A stretch of 64,000 bases of DNA from Acanthochlamys bracteata (lineage: Eukaryota > Streptophyta > Magnoliopsida > Pandanales > Velloziaceae), in assembly GCA_019914995.1 (NCBI GenBank), contig CM034140.1:5952001-6016000 (forward strand). Direction: 5' to 3'. Numbering within the stretch: position 1 is the stretch's first letter; every line of letters starts with the position of its first letter. This document shows, piece after piece, positions 13,306 to 25,764 of the stretch. A program made the translations under genes and the position numbers. A model generated the notes under the pieces. The model saw nothing but the letters and a program-made list of their open reading frames with translations, had not been told where the DNA came from and made no database searches.

Positions 13306-13880
13306 CGAGCCCCTCCGTTTATCAAATTAAAACTTCAATTCACCATTTTTAAAACCTTATTGAGTATAGATTGTAGAAATCAGCAAATTAAAAGCACAAA
13401 TATAATAAACATATTTATCAGAAAATACAAATAATGTTTCTCATTTGCTATATAAGCTTTACTATATACTTTATTAACATCAATAATTAAAAAAACTTAT
13501 TTTACTGGAACAAGTTTATGACAATATTATCATCAACTGTATATGATATGAATTTTCAAACTATACACTTATAATGAAAATCACTTGTAATTAAAAATAG
13601 TACGTAATCCAAACCGTCAAAGCCTAATTTTAGTAGAAATCGAAACCTCATACATCGATAATCGAAGAACAAAACGAAATTTGAACAAATTTTAAGATTG
13701 GGTTTGACATCCTATAATTGGTTAGCACTAACCATTCATCTTAATAACAAAAATTTATAGAAATCCAACTAATATATTCTAAATTTATCTGTTCTCCACT
13801 CTGTTCCTTTTTCTCCCACCTAAAAACCTCTATGAAACCACCTCATACAGATTCTTCTTCTCAGGAATTCTCATCAATTC

Positions 13881-14507
13881 ATGAGTTCCAAATTACAGAG
13901 TCCTAAACGATTATCTGGAGAGAAATTCCACATGCAGTGTGTACCTGATCACTACGAAAAGCTCCGGCTAGATCTCTGCACGGAGATGCTGGGCTGTGAA
14001 AGTTGTTTGCAATGTGCAGCTATGATCGACGAAGAAGAAGAAACTAGTTATAAGACAAAGTTAAAGATCACAAGAGTGAATAATGCAAGGCCGCGACTTC
14101 GAAAGACAGAACTAGCAGACCTGCCTCCACCACTGCCATGGCTAAGAGAAGGGAAAAAGCGTTACTTCCGTTCTGTAAGAGAAGATGGACGGCTTGTACT
14201 CAAACAAATTTCTATTAAGCCACAGCAAAAAACCTTTGAAGTATGTAGACAAGACGGACGCCTTCGGTTACACCTAAAGATGGCGCCGGAAGAAAACAGC
14301 AGTTGTAACAACGTCGGGGATAACTTAGTTGATGTGGATGCTAGTGTAGAACAGAGAGAGGAGGAAGAGTTGGTCGGAGGAGATGGGTGGTGGGGAAGAG
14401 GACTGCTGCATGAGAATGAAGGACGCGGGAGGTGCCAGGAAATGGTGACCGGAGCTGGTAACGTTGCCGTACTCTGGTGTAAAACAAGATTTGTGACTAT
14501 GGTATAA
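13881..14507 (+). CDS. FANTASTIC FOUR (FAF)-like protein
   Basis: A single exon encodes 208 residues from the ATG at 13881. Residues about 80-133 match the FAF domain: DLPPPLPWL, then FRSVREDGRLVLKQI, then FEVCRQDGRLRLHL. The paired DGRL motifs spaced about 24 residues apart are the family signature. In Arabidopsis, FAF proteins act in shoot meristem size control through the WUSCHEL/CLAVATA network. The N-terminus has a Cys-rich stretch (residues 20-45) and an acidic EEEE run. After the domain comes an acidic patch, then a Gly-rich tail ending FVTMV. This tail does not resemble anything I know, so a late frameshift is possible. Which FAF paralogue it is cannot be settled by eye. Confidence 0.85.
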   Translation: MSSKLQSPKRLSGEKFHMQCVPDHYEKLRLDLCTEMLGCESCLQCAAMIDEEEETSYKTKLKITRVNNARPRLRKTELADLPPPLPWLREGKKRYFRSVREDGRLVLKQISIKPQQKTFEVCRQDGRLRLHLKMAPEENSSCNNVGDNLVDVDASVEQREEEELVGGDGWWGRGLLHENEGRGRCQEMVTGAGNVAVLWCKTRFVTMV

Positions 14508-15112
14508 TTGGAACGTGCACGTCAAGGTCACTAACAATGTGATAAATCCGGCAAATATTGCATTCTCGGTGGTTTCATGCACGAGGTTCCTCTATTAATA
14601 GTTACTTTTGGAATCAGGAAACCTTATATCGAAGCAACAAGAACCCAATCTTCAGGGTCTCAACTTGCTCAAATGACTCCTTTGCAAATACGAACGGATC
14701 CTTGGATGCGGCAGCGTACAGTAATTTGTTCCTTATGAAAGTGCCACAGAACGCTGGATATATAATTCCTCGGTTTAAACTCCTTCAGTAGTAACGGTGA
14801 TCTGAAACCAGTTGATATGATTTTGTTTTGCTTTGCTCATTGTTATGTCGTTATCGTGCAAAGGCAGTAGTGCTAGAATATTACCTGTGACAGAACATCC
14901 ATAGTTCTAGTTAAACAGCAATCAAACAGGGTTGTGAATTCTTCGATTTTGTTCAACCAAATTCATCAATAAGAAATTTCTGTTTAATCAATTTTCATGA
15001 TGTTGATTATTTATTTTGTGCTCATTTGGATTGTTTCATATATAATAATCCAAGAACTTTCATTCACTGAACTCTGTATCTAATGCTATGCATCTTGTTT
15101 GCTATTACACAT
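14508..15112. other. Spacer between FAF-like gene and TM9SF pseudogene
   Basis: A 77-codon plus frame at 14558-14791 has no recognisable domain and starts just after the FAF stop, so it is most likely 3' UTR. The rest is AT-rich with no signal. Confidence 0.4.
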
Positions 15113-16650
15113 TCATTCGACCTTAATGGAGGAGAACCAGAAATACACGAACCAAAGCGAAGCAAAGAACCTAATAGCTCCCAGTGCAAGAAAAACAGAA
15201 ACAGCCATGAGAATTCAGTACCCCATATAAGAAAGGCGGACGTATGACCACTCAAGCTATGCAAATTGAAGAAATAGCAAGGAAATGAATAGGAGAAGAT
15301 GTACACAGCGAAGGAACCGGACTCAAAGAGCGACTTCCACAATTGCCGCCAGTCTTGGCGCTCAAGTGAATGTATGTCACTACCAGAAACACCTCCGCAC
15401 AAACGAGTAGCAAAAACGGCACCACAACAAAGAGGAATCTGAACATGTAGTACACTTCCCCATCCACATGCTTGTTATGATGAAGTTTAAGTTCCACGAA
15501 AATGTTGCAAACGGGAGCATGCCAGACTCCTATGACAAGAATCCGTGATGGTTACTTGGTTGGGGAACTTCTTGGAGATCTGGTTGGTTTTGATTGGGAA
15601 TTCAATAGCCTTCGATTTAACTCCAAAGAAGCTCCTAGATGGTGAATGGAGTGGCGACACAAAGTCCTTAGGAGGAGGAGCGTGCAGTAGGTGGATAGCG
15701 GTAATGCACCAGTTCTGTTACTTCCCCAAAGAAGCAAGTTGAGAAGGTGAATATGAGAAGAGTGATGCCTGTGAAGAAGAAAGATACACGAAGAAGGAAA
15801 AGCAGACAACCTTTGCACTGGCCACGATTGAGCGTAACCTCCCGAAGAAGCCAACACATGTAAGCACACAGCACCCAGCAACTTGGTCTCTGCTAATTCG
15901 TTAAGGTTACTTTCTTCGTTGACCTTCTCATATGAAGCAAGTAGAGTGACAACAGCCATGGAATCATGATGGAAATCCGGTACTGCACTTGCAATCCTTC
16001 AACACTGCCTGCAACTGCAAAGAGGTAGCATTCCATGGTGACGTCCACCGGACCACACTGGCCTGAAATTCAACCTCGTAGGAAAATATGATCTGTTTGA
16101 CTTTCCACTGTCATTCCTTGCGTATCAGGCTTATTGCAGGAGAGAGGATATGATAGTTTATCAAACTTGTCCACCGATGTAAAGTTTACCAGATTACGCC
16201 TATAGCTTCATGGAACAACTTCAAACCCAACGACAGTGGCACCATGGGCAAAGACCTCGACTTGAGATAGTTGAAGATATACCACAAGCCATAGCGTAGA
16301 TGCCAATTTCGTACCCGTGCGGCTTTTTTTCCGTCTTTGCAAGATGGAAAAACAACTGGTAGCCTAACAGCAGCAGCGTCCGTAGAGAAGACTGGGCTGG
16401 AGGAGCACGAGAAGACACCATTGTCATCAATGTTCATGCAAAAGCGAAAGTGCTCAATACAGTCACCGATCGATAAAGAGTTCTCCGAGGCTTTCTGCGA
16501 TGTTGACAATAGCCGGCAGCCAGAATGGGAGATCGTAGTAGCTGTAGGGAATGTCGGTGTCTGACTGAGGTGAGTGAGTTGACCTTGAGCCATAGATCAG
16601 CTCCAGGGGGTTTGTAAACATTAGGCATAGCAACTGAAGTCAAACATCTA
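15113..16650 (-). pseudogene. TM9SF / nonaspanin (endomembrane protein 70) pseudogene, TMN7-like
   Basis: Pieces of a TM9SF protein appear in order in shifting minus-strand frames. Near 16640-16560 is NVYKPPGADLWLKVNSLTSV, matching the start of the lumenal domain. Around 16430-16320 lie STDAAAVRL and GYEI. Around 15960 is the start of the membrane part (MAVVT), at 15780-15560 LLWGSNRTGALP and a SKPTRSPRSSP stretch matching the conserved PVRTNQIPR region, and at 15460-15300 YYMFRFLFVV, CAEVFLVVTYIHLSA and LFESGSFAVYIF. It ends with WFVYFWFSSIKVE and a TGA at 15113, keeping the KxE-type Golgi-retention tail. At least six frame changes, in-frame stops and large deletions (only about 1.5 kb for a 640-residue family) make it non-functional. 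No introns are evident, so a processed copy is possible, though some family members have few introns. Confidence 0.82.
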
Positions 16651-16898
16651 CTACATAGCAACTCAAGTCAAATATCTTTTAGCAAGATGAGATCTCAAGA
16701 TTTGTTGGGTAACGAAGTTCATTATAAATTCTGTTACTTATATTACAGTCGCTCATCTTATGTTATTACTTATGAATGATTTGGAGAAAAAGAATTTAGT
16801 CTTTGCCAAAAAAATGCTAAAGCTTCCTTAGCATTATACTATCAAGCGATTATTAACCATTAGTACTTATTCATTCAAAACAATATCGATGCTGGGTT

Positions 16899-17141
16899 AA
16901 GGGTCGTTGCATCACTTATTGAGTACTTTTCACTACTTCATTTTATTTCATAATTTTTAATAATTATTTTATAAATTTTATTTAAAAATTTAAAAATATA
17001 AAAAAATTCTATATTAAAAATATTATTATTGCTTATTGTTATTTTTTTAAATAAGATAATAAAACAATTTTTAAGATAAAATAAAAATATATTCTTTTTT
17101 ATAAGAGCTCTATTTTATAAGCATTATCAAACGACCCCTTA
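16899..17141 (+). repeat. AT-rich MITE, GTTTGG-end family, copy 3
   Basis: It is bounded by TTAAGGGTCGTT on the left and AACGACCCCTTAA on the right, near-perfect inverted ends, with the shared AAATATAAAAAAATTCTA core. Confidence 0.6.
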
Positions 17142-17587
17142 AGTCGATGGATTTACTCTTGCTAACAATTATTTACATTCTCAAAAAAAGGAAAAAAAAA
17201 GAGTATTTTGATCGCCTGAGACAATATTTATAATGCAATGTTAAATATAGATGGGCCTGTCTATCCTAACATTCAATGCAGAATTACGAGGTTTACTAGA
17301 AAAGTCAACTCATCAAGGCTTTTGCGAAAAAGGAGTGTTTAAGTTTTACGAAATTGAATTCCGTAAACATGAATATGTAAAATTAAATTTATCTAAAAAT
17401 CGGTTGAGAGGTGAGCTTCATCTATTTTGAAGGAAACTGAAATACAAAAAGTAAATTCTAATCAAATTCTAGCGAAAAGAAAGTGAATTTTGAAAAACTA
17501 AAACCACCCTAAGTATTATTCCGCACTCATCCCTTGAGGCTTAGGCAGATGCAGTAATAGCTGGACTGCGAATTGATTTTGAGATTA

Positions 17588-17837
17588 TGTTTGGCAAACC
17601 TTTCCACAAAAACAACTCTTCAATTTTTAATTTACATTTTTCAATATTATCTTTTATAAATATTTAAAAATTTTATTTAAAATTTTAAAAAATATAAAAA
17701 AATTTTACACTATGAAATCTTTTTATTTTTTATTTTTATTAATTTTTAAATAAAAAATTAAAGCTCGTTTTTAAAAAAAAATAAAAATACTTTTTTTAAT
17801 AAAAAAATTTATTTCAAAAGCACTCCCAAACACCCCC
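17588..17837 (+). repeat. AT-rich MITE, GTTTGG-end family, copy 4
   Basis: It starts with TGTTTGGCAAACC, ends with GCACTCCCAAACACCCC and carries the family core with TTTTTCAATATTATCTTTTA. Confidence 0.6.
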
Positions 17838-17902
17838 ACAATATAAAGTCCACATCTAAATAAACTCTTAGTTGCTTATAGTTAGAGACGACTTAGATTA
17901 TA

Positions 17903-18140
17903 TTTGAGAATATTTTTCAACTCATTTTTATTCCAACTTTTATTTTATATTGCTTAATAAATCTTTTATAATATTTTACAAAATTTTTTAAAATTTTAAA
18001 ATGTACAAAAAATTTTAAGTTGTACAATCTTATTATTACTTATTTTTATTATTTTTTTAAATAAATAAATAGAACTTATTTTTTAAAAATTATTAAAATA
18101 TTTTTCAATTTAGAAAAATTCATTTTCAAAAACGCTCCCC
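17903..18140 (+). repeat. AT-rich MITE, GTTTGG-end family, copy 5
   Basis: It starts with TATTTGAGAATATTTTTCAA, ends with AAAAACGCTCCCC and carries the shared core. It lies only 65 bases from copy 4 in the same orientation. Confidence 0.55.
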
Positions 18141-18421
18141 TAATGAGCCTCCACCCTGCTACAGACTCGCGAATATGTCACATTTACAAAGAAGATAATT
18201 AACCTGCAGGCTAGTTATCTCACCTTACTTGTCAATGCCAAGACTCATAGTATTGTTAGTTTAGAATCTCTATAATCGGGAATATTGGTCGTTTCTTCCT
18301 CAAAAAAGTACCAAATAATGTGACCTATGCTATTGCATGTATTCAGATCTCCACGGTGCTGGTATAGGCAAAAATAAATAACATAGTTCAGCAATATATG
18401 ACAGGTTTTGCTTGTTAATGC

Positions 18422-18760
18422 ACGTGAGGGGTAGAACTCATACTCTTAAAAACTATCAAGGAAAGGATGCCCCTCGTTTACAACACCAAGTGGCTCAGAA
18501 AAGTTTCAAATATGAGATTATTTTCACACCCACCCTCAAGCCTAACGCCGGCTGCAAGGTCCGGCAAAGACTGAGCCTTCCTCCCCCCTCAACCCCCTTC
18601 AACAGCAATCTACCCACAGCATTAGACTGAAACCTTAATAGCCCATTCGACATGCCCACTCTAATACCATATTAACGCTAGTGAGAGGTAAAACTCACTC
18701 TTAAAAGCTAGCTATCAAAAGGAGGCCCTTCCTTATAAAAACCAAGTGGATCAGGCAAGT
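18422..18760. repeat. Imperfect direct repeat pair
   Basis: Two related blocks, about 18422-18500 and 18675-18760, share GTGAG-GGTA-AACTCA, CTCTTAAAA, CTATCAA, then a CCCCT/CCCTTC stretch and CCAAGTGG. They are spaced about 250 bases apart. They may be parts of one old repeat (LTR- or TRIM-like), but I see no paired TG...CA ends. Confidence 0.45.
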
Positions 18761-20183
18761 ATCAAGCAAGTATCCAACGTTTTGCACTGCTTTGCTATTT
18801 GACAAAGCAGTCCTGCACTAAAATTAAAGCCTGAACACTTCATTAACACCTACCAGTTGCCTCACATTTCTCTCTTCTTATTTGAGTGCCGTAGCAGAAT
18901 AGCTTTGTCCATACTGCAAGACCAGTACCATCTCCTTCCAAAATTGAACTATCAAACAACGAGTGAACATCCCAAGAACTAGCTCTTCCTTATCCCAGTT
19001 TCTTTAAGAAGCTTGCACAAATGATTTGTTTCTTATTCCATTGAAAGCCAGCAAGCACCCTTCAACTATGCGAGCTAAAGATGTTAAATCTTTCTGGTTT
19101 GTGATTTAGAAAATATACAGCAAATGATAACCTAGTTTATTGTGAGTGCTAGATCGGCAACCTGAGTCATTGACGATGAAATGTTAGCCAAATACAAATT
19201 CAATACCCGAAGCAAGCTTTTGGTCTATTTTTAGGAAGAAACCTCCAAAGGGACACATAAAACCAATCCCAAAGCCATTTGTTATTCTCCTAGGTAATCA
19301 GAAGGTGACACATAAAACTTTAAAGACAATTACAAGTTAAATATCATACAACCCACAGGTAAAAAGCAACAGCCAAACATGTTTGTAAAAAAACACATCA
19401 AACCAGTACTATGTACATATCATCTTCTCTGACAGTAAAGTCCTCCTCTTGCATGAACACTCAAATTAGCTGGTCCAAACAAACTTATTACTCAGAGAAA
19501 AGGCAAATCTGAATAAGAAGACTACATGACAATAATGCAAAGGAATAATGGCCATGATTGCATAAACTGAAAGAACAACTAATCACTTTTAACTTAAGCT
19601 AATTGAAGTTTATGACTATTATATAATGGATGGTATGGTTTGATGCCACTGGCAAAAGGCTTAATCACACTTTTCAAGAACCCATGAAAGAACCAAAATA
19701 TACACCCAGCAACTTTCTTAAAATTAAAAGCCACACGTGCTGCCAGCTTCTGAAAAAGAGGTGTGACTATCAACTATACCAATTATATCTCCTAAACAAA
19801 GAAATAATAATAGGAAGAATAAAAAATTATGAGGAAGGTGTGAAACACCTACTTATTAGGAGACTAGCAGCAACTACAGGTTACGCAAGAATTTGAGCAC
19901 AAAACCTCATTAACTAAACAAATAACAAGATGTCTGCTCCTCAAATGTGTCTTTCATAATCAATGAACTAGTCTACTATAAACTAAGTTGCTCCACTGAT
20001 ATCCAGGAGCTACTACATCACTTGCAAACATCTAAACCATCCCTTTTCTAGCTATTACCAGTATAGCTGAAGTGCTCTTGTAAAGCTCCAAGTGAAAGAG
20101 ACATACATACCTTGTATCAACAACCTTTTGCTGAAGTCTGGCATCCAGTAGCTCTTCACTTGGATTCAGAATACCTTCTCAGT

Positions 20184-23100
20184 TTAGTATATTGGTGAAG
20201 GACGTGCACGCTTAATTAGTCTCTGAGACTTAAAGATCTCTGCCACAATAACTGCAGTCTCAGAGAGGTCTGCCCTCATTCCAGATATTGTGGACTCCAT
20301 GAATTCTTTATAGTCTGAAACTGCATCAATTGTTGCAAGGAGTTCATGGGCACAAATCTGAGTCCTTTCTTCAACCTCCCTTGTGGCCTCTTCGAGAATT
20401 TGTTCAGAAATCTACAATCAGATTGACCTCAAATTAGTGTAAACATGATCAAATGCATTTCAATCAAATCACAACTAGTACCTTAAGAAACTCTTCCACA
20501 TCTTTCTCAACGAGAGATAACTCTAGCTCTTTCCTTGCTAAGTCTTCTTTCATAATTTCCATTTCAGTGGTGCATCTGGAAGCACAGTCATCAATTTCCT
20601 TTTTCAACCGATGCAACAAGGCTTCACTCTGAAATTTTAGTTACCAACAGGATGTAAATATGAAGAGTCAAAAGTAAATATAGAAATTTAAGGAATAGAA
20701 TAGATGTCCTTGCAAACAATATTTACGGAAGAGGTAGGCACACTTTGCAGCTTCTTATTTGAGCTTTTGTCACATATTCTCCAAATCTTAAAAAAATTAT
20801 AAAAGTGATGCTGTTGCCATCAACGACAAAATTATCTAAAAGGTTTAGGTTATTGGATCACTCCAGAATACCATACGGCTATACTAATATCAATACAATA
20901 ATGTGAGTTTGCACCAGTAGCTCATCATAGTATGATCAAAGTAAAACCATTTAAGAGTTAAAACTTGAACAGAAATATTAGCACCCAAAAATGCCTACTA
21001 TTCTGTTTCAGATGTTAAAAATAAACACAGTAGTATCTCTTCACCAGCGACATGTCATAGGTGAAGGTGGAATTCTACATTCCTCTAACATAACAGTTTG
21101 TGCAGGCACAGGTTCTAAAAAGGGGCAGAGACAAATTATCACTAGGTGAAGGGCACTATAAATTATAGAATAATCAAATGATGAGCATCTTTTGCCATAA
21201 GTTAGGAGAAGGAAAATAGGTCTAGATTCTAGAAGCTCCAATTAAACTAGTGATGCTTGCTTCCCATTATGTCAAGTCCCGCTAAACATTGTAACAACTG
21301 TAAAATTCGTGAAGTTAAACTAACAAGCTCAAATGTGATAATTTTACTATTATCAATCCTTCCTTCGCACCACCAGATATATACCAAAACCCGCTCACTA
21401 CTTTACTTTAAAGATAATGGCTCGTATTTGTTCAAAGATTTCTGTATCAAACTAAATAGATCTTGAATCAGCTAAAAGGTCAAAATATTACCTGAGAATT
21501 GTGAAAAAAATCAAAATTAGCATATCATTATCGCCAATGCAAATGCATGCTGAGTGTCAACAAAAAGTTGCTACATAGACAACCAGTTTGCATGAAGATA
21601 CTGCAAAGGAAGTACATGTCCATGCAGCAAACTTTCTCAGCCCATTAGATGTTCAACACATGTCATGCTATACAGCATCACATTAGTTGTGAAATAAAAA
21701 GTCCTCATTACTTTGTTTGAATTTATTATAAAAGTAGATACCACTGAAAAAAAACAAGTTTATAAATGGAAGACAGTGAAATAGATACAAACCAATGCTT
21801 ACAAATTCCATTAGGAGCCATCAGAATTCCTAAGAGCAAGAAGTTAAGACATGCTGAATGGAAAGAAGAAAGCCAAGCTACTAAAAATGTACGAAACACA
21901 TATAGAAGAGACTATAGTTTCTTTATGCACAACAAAACCTGCAAAATAGTTGCTTTAAAGTTATCATTTCATATATAACCATTTAGAAGAAATGTAGCAG
22001 AAAAAGAAAGGACATCTGAAAAATTACACACTTACTATTAAGTTCATGCAAATATCCATTATTAAGTTCAAGTAAATGCCAAAATAACATGCTAAAGAAT
22101 AAAAGAAAGAAACCAGACTGTGTTACACATAACGCTATAGCTTAAACTAAAACAAAAAAGAATTCATGAAACCAATCAAACAGATAGACGTAGATTGGGT
22201 CTTACATTCTCAACTTTTTGTTGCAATGCAGCAACAGAATCCCTCTTTTCCTCAATTCTTTTAGCCTTTTCACTAGAATGCTTTTGTAAAGCTATTGATT
22301 CTTCTAGCTTTGTGAAAGATAATTTCTTAGTCTCCTCAGAAAGATCATTCAACGCACGTTTTAGAGTATTCTTGTAGTCAATGCCCATTACTTCAGCTGT
22401 TGTTGATCCTCGAGCACTTGGCATATAATGGAAATCCTTTCCCAACTTCAACCTGATCAATATTTGACTAAGTCACGTCCCATACATGCAGTAAAGAATG
22501 CACTATAAAATAGTTACGAAGTAAGACAGACAATCACATTGCAATTTATAGAAACTTTTCCGACATACTTCTAATGGCCAGATTTAATGAAAAGATGTCC
22601 ACTAGTTTGCTAAGTTAGAATACCTACAGGCAATATTAAGCAACCACATTTATTCTTCGGTTATCTAGCTATCATTAGAGCATTTTTAGACGGCACCTAG
22701 AAACCCAAAGTATAGGCTATAGATATGAAAAGAAGGTATTCAATAGCAAAGTGGCAAGTGCATGACCAAAGTACATCTAAGCAAGTGCAAGTTATGGTAG
22801 TATCTAAAGGCTGTTGATTGTGTAAATGGACAAGTTAATGGATTCAGCTACCATAAGATGTGAACAGTTAATCTAAGTGCTTTTAAAGAAAGAATAACAC
22901 TGTAGATACTCCCTTAAGTAAGTAACCTCATGCATACACCTCTTTCTGATTCCAGTGTCCATGACCATACATCCATCTGAGGAGGTTGTGTCTCCCCCTA
23001 TCTCTACCGTAGAACAAACACAAAGTGTACACAAGAGAGTATCAAGAGAAAATTTGAAGCTTTACTCTAACACAAAAGTCACCAACATGCTTATATCATT

Positions 23101-24420
23101 AAATTTACCATGTGATGCTTAAGTCATGCATACTAATCACTTTTACAAAACAACAAATCTAACAGAAACCATCCATGAACTTAGCTGCTTTGTGCTAATT
23201 TCGTCAGTTACTAAGAGTTGCACCTTGAACAGATCCTTAAGGGGCAAAATGCATGAAGACAACAATTTAGAAACTTACTTTCGTATTGCCTGGTTGCAAT
23301 CCTCAGCCAGCACTTCAATATCCTTGAACATGCTCCTTGATTCCGCGTCCAACTCTGAGGCCTTCTCATCCAGAGCTATGATCTCCTTCTCTGCCTCCAT
23401 TATATCCATATCGATTGTCTGCATCTCCCTCCGCATCTTCTCCACCTCCCTCACACTAACGACCTGCCCCTCGACCTTCTTCACAAGATCCTCATTTTCT
23501 TGTGCAATACGACGTGCCTCCCCCAGCTTCACATCAAGCTCATGCTCCCATTCCCCAATCTTATGCTCCATTTCAAACTTCTTGGGTTTAAAATTGTTGA
23601 TCACAGCCTCAAACTTGCGTGCATCCTCTGCAAGTACAGCACGCTCCTTCTCCAACGCCTCACGGCGTGATGGCTCTGACGTCATTAGCCCCTTCCTTTT
23701 CTCAAGATCCTTGGCCTCCTGCTCAAGCTCTGCCACAGCAGTGGTTGCATTGTCAGCTTGGTGCTGGGCCTTCTGGAAATACTCCGCATCAAGTTCTTCA
23801 GAGGCAGCATCATCACCACATATATAAAACAGATTGTATGACTTCGCAAGGAACGCTGGAAACTCACTAGACGGCTCAGCAGGCCCAGAAGAAGAAAGAT
23901 GATCAGCTAAGCGAGAGAGCTGGGTAAGCCAATGCAAAACCCACAGAATTTGCGGCCAAGCATGCGGCGTGGCAGGCGATTTCAGCGCTGACTGGTTGAG
24001 CTTGATAGGACAGCCCAGTGCTTGGAGCAACAAGTTGAGTTCCTCTTTGAGACTCTTCCCAGAGATTACCCACCCAAATTCCGCAAGAATCAACACAAAC
24101 GCCTTCTCGATGTCACGTTCCGGAGGAATCGGGGACTTTGACGTCGATTTAAGGAACACTGTATTGGGAAGATTAGATAAATATTCATTAACAGCGCGGA
24201 GAGCGGCAGCGCGGTCGGTAAAAACGGCAGAAGAGGAAGAGGGACGATTGGATCCGGCGTTATTGACGCCACCGATAGAGGCAATAGAAGGCCGGCTGCT
24301 GCAGAGACTGGCGTCGGAGTCGCGGTGGCGATCGAGAGCACCAATGGCCGTGGACTGGAAACGAGGGATTTCACTAGAAGGGTTTCGGTGGATTTTGGGC
24401 TTCACGTTTTCTCTCCGCAT
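20184..24420 (-). CDS. NDC80: Kinetochore protein NDC80 (HEC1) homologue
   Basis: Four exons join in phase: 23279-24420, 22206-22452, 20482-20628 and 20184-20411, giving 587 residues, close to other plant NDC80 proteins. I chose the ATG at 24420 (MRRENVKPK); another in-frame ATG at 24435 would add five residues. After a basic, Ser-rich N-terminal tail (residues 1-60), residues about 65-190 form the calponin-homology head that binds microtubules, including the motifs FGWVISGKSLKEELNLLLQ and TPHAWPQILWVLHWLTQL. From about residue 195 to near the end the protein is coiled coil, rich in Glu/Lys heptads, as expected for pairing with NUF2 in the NDC80 complex. The second exon carries ARGSTTAEVMGIDYK, typical of the plant loop region. 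Its role is attachment of kinetochores to spindle microtubules in mitosis and meiosis. Neighbouring genes are unrelated. Confidence 0.95.
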
Positions 24421-25348
24421 CGTGCTCGATAGCATTAGCCGACGGAAGAGCTTTCTAAAAGAGAGTGGGAGATGAGACGGAGGGGAAATTTTCAGTGCAT
24501 TTGAAATTGGAATTTTGAAATCGACAAGCGGAGGAGGGAGAGCGGTGATGTAGAATTGCACAACAGTGGTGCAGATAGACCTATCCGGGCCAGTGCGGCA
24601 CGAGTCGAACCAGGATTGCGCTTATTTTTTGCAATCAGGCCCGCCAAATAAAACCCGGCTGGGACTTGGGAGCGTCAAATGCAGGCGCGGCCAATATATA
24701 TCTTATTAAATTATATTTATTCTCATTCTAATAGATTGTTTTAGTTTAATACACAATTTTTTTTTTTTCTTTTTTGTTATATTTAAACCAATCGATATTA
24801 CAAACTCTCAAATAATATCAAATATATATTAATATAAATACACACACAATATAATATAAAACAATATAACATAAATAGTATTTATGACTTGTCTATATAT
24901 TTACTAAATAATTTAAAAGATGAAATCATCAACTTTCTAATTTGAAAGTAAAAAAATTACAAATAAAATTACAAGAGTGCGATCGTCAATGTGATCGTTG
25001 CCAATCATGGGGGAAGACCGTGATGACAAGAGATACAAGAAAAATTGAGGAAATTGAAAATGAAATCTAAAGAAACAAATTTTGTGGATGAGAAATATTG
25101 AGGGAAAAAAATGAAGATAGGAGGAGGTTAGGAGTATTCAATAGATCAGCACAAGGAAAGGAGGTGCAAGCGCGCCCTTGCTTAGAGGAAGGAGCAGCTC
25201 GTAGAGACGGAAATGAAAAGAAAGAATAAAAAAAGAAAAAAGATGTGTTTGCCTCTCGTAGTGTGATTGCAAACCTTCCTCCATTAGTCACTAATGTTTA
25301 GAGGGTCGAAATAGAGTCAGTCCCACATTTAGATAGGATGCATAATTA

Positions 25349-25722
25349 CTGCACTCCCGTTGCACCTCCTAACTATTTTTTGCGAGAGAAACTTTCAAAT
25401 CTAATTTTCATCATTGAAAATAAAAAAATTATAAATTAAATTTATAATAATAATTTTCAGCTCTATCATATCGCGATTCGATTTTCGTTCGGCCTTTTGA
25501 TTAAGATGACAAAAAAAATAAAAATATATATTTGATCAATATTACTGTTTATATAATATTGATCAATAGGCTATATGAAGTTTGAATCAAGGTCCGATTA
25601 AATTAAAATTTTATTAGTATATTTTTAACTCATAATTTATTATATTCAACGTTAATAATCAGATTTGAAAGCCACTCCCACCAAAAATAGTTAGGGAGTG
25701 CATTGGAGTGTGGAAGTGCATA
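25349..25722. repeat. Foldback-type inverted repeat element
   Basis: Left end GCACTCCCGTTGCACCTCC TAACTATTTTT-like sequence is an imperfect inverted copy of the right end AAAAATAGTTAGGGAGTGCA and the GGAGTGTGGAAGTGCA that follows. The interior (TCCGATTAAATTAAAATTTT, TTTTTAACTCATAATTTATT) is related in sequence to the long hairpin at 39215-39625, so they belong to one family. Further related pieces lie at about 25780-25920 and 25960-26110. Confidence 0.55.
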
Positions 25723-25732
25723 CATCATATTC

Positions 25733-25733
25733 C

Positions 25734-25761
<28 letters not shown>
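25733..25761. repeat. TA dinucleotide microsatellite
   Basis: About 14 uninterrupted TA units lie just outside the right end of the foldback element. Confidence 0.9.

Positions 25762-25764
<3 letters not shown>

Larger units (their letters stand above)
16660..20183. other. Intergenic region with clustered MITEs
   Basis: This spacer holds three MITE copies (16899-18142) and an imperfect repeat pair at 18422-18760. The rest, including 88-codon and 72-codon plus frames at 19630 and 18412, has no recognisable domain. The part just right of 20184 on the minus strand side is the presumed NDC80 3' UTR. Confidence 0.4.

Noticed and set aside
15545-15742. 65-codon plus frame
   Set aside because: It is antisense to the TM9SF pseudogene.
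23126-23827. 233-codon plus-strand frame
   Set aside because: It is a Ser-rich antisense shadow of the NDC80 coiled-coil exon.
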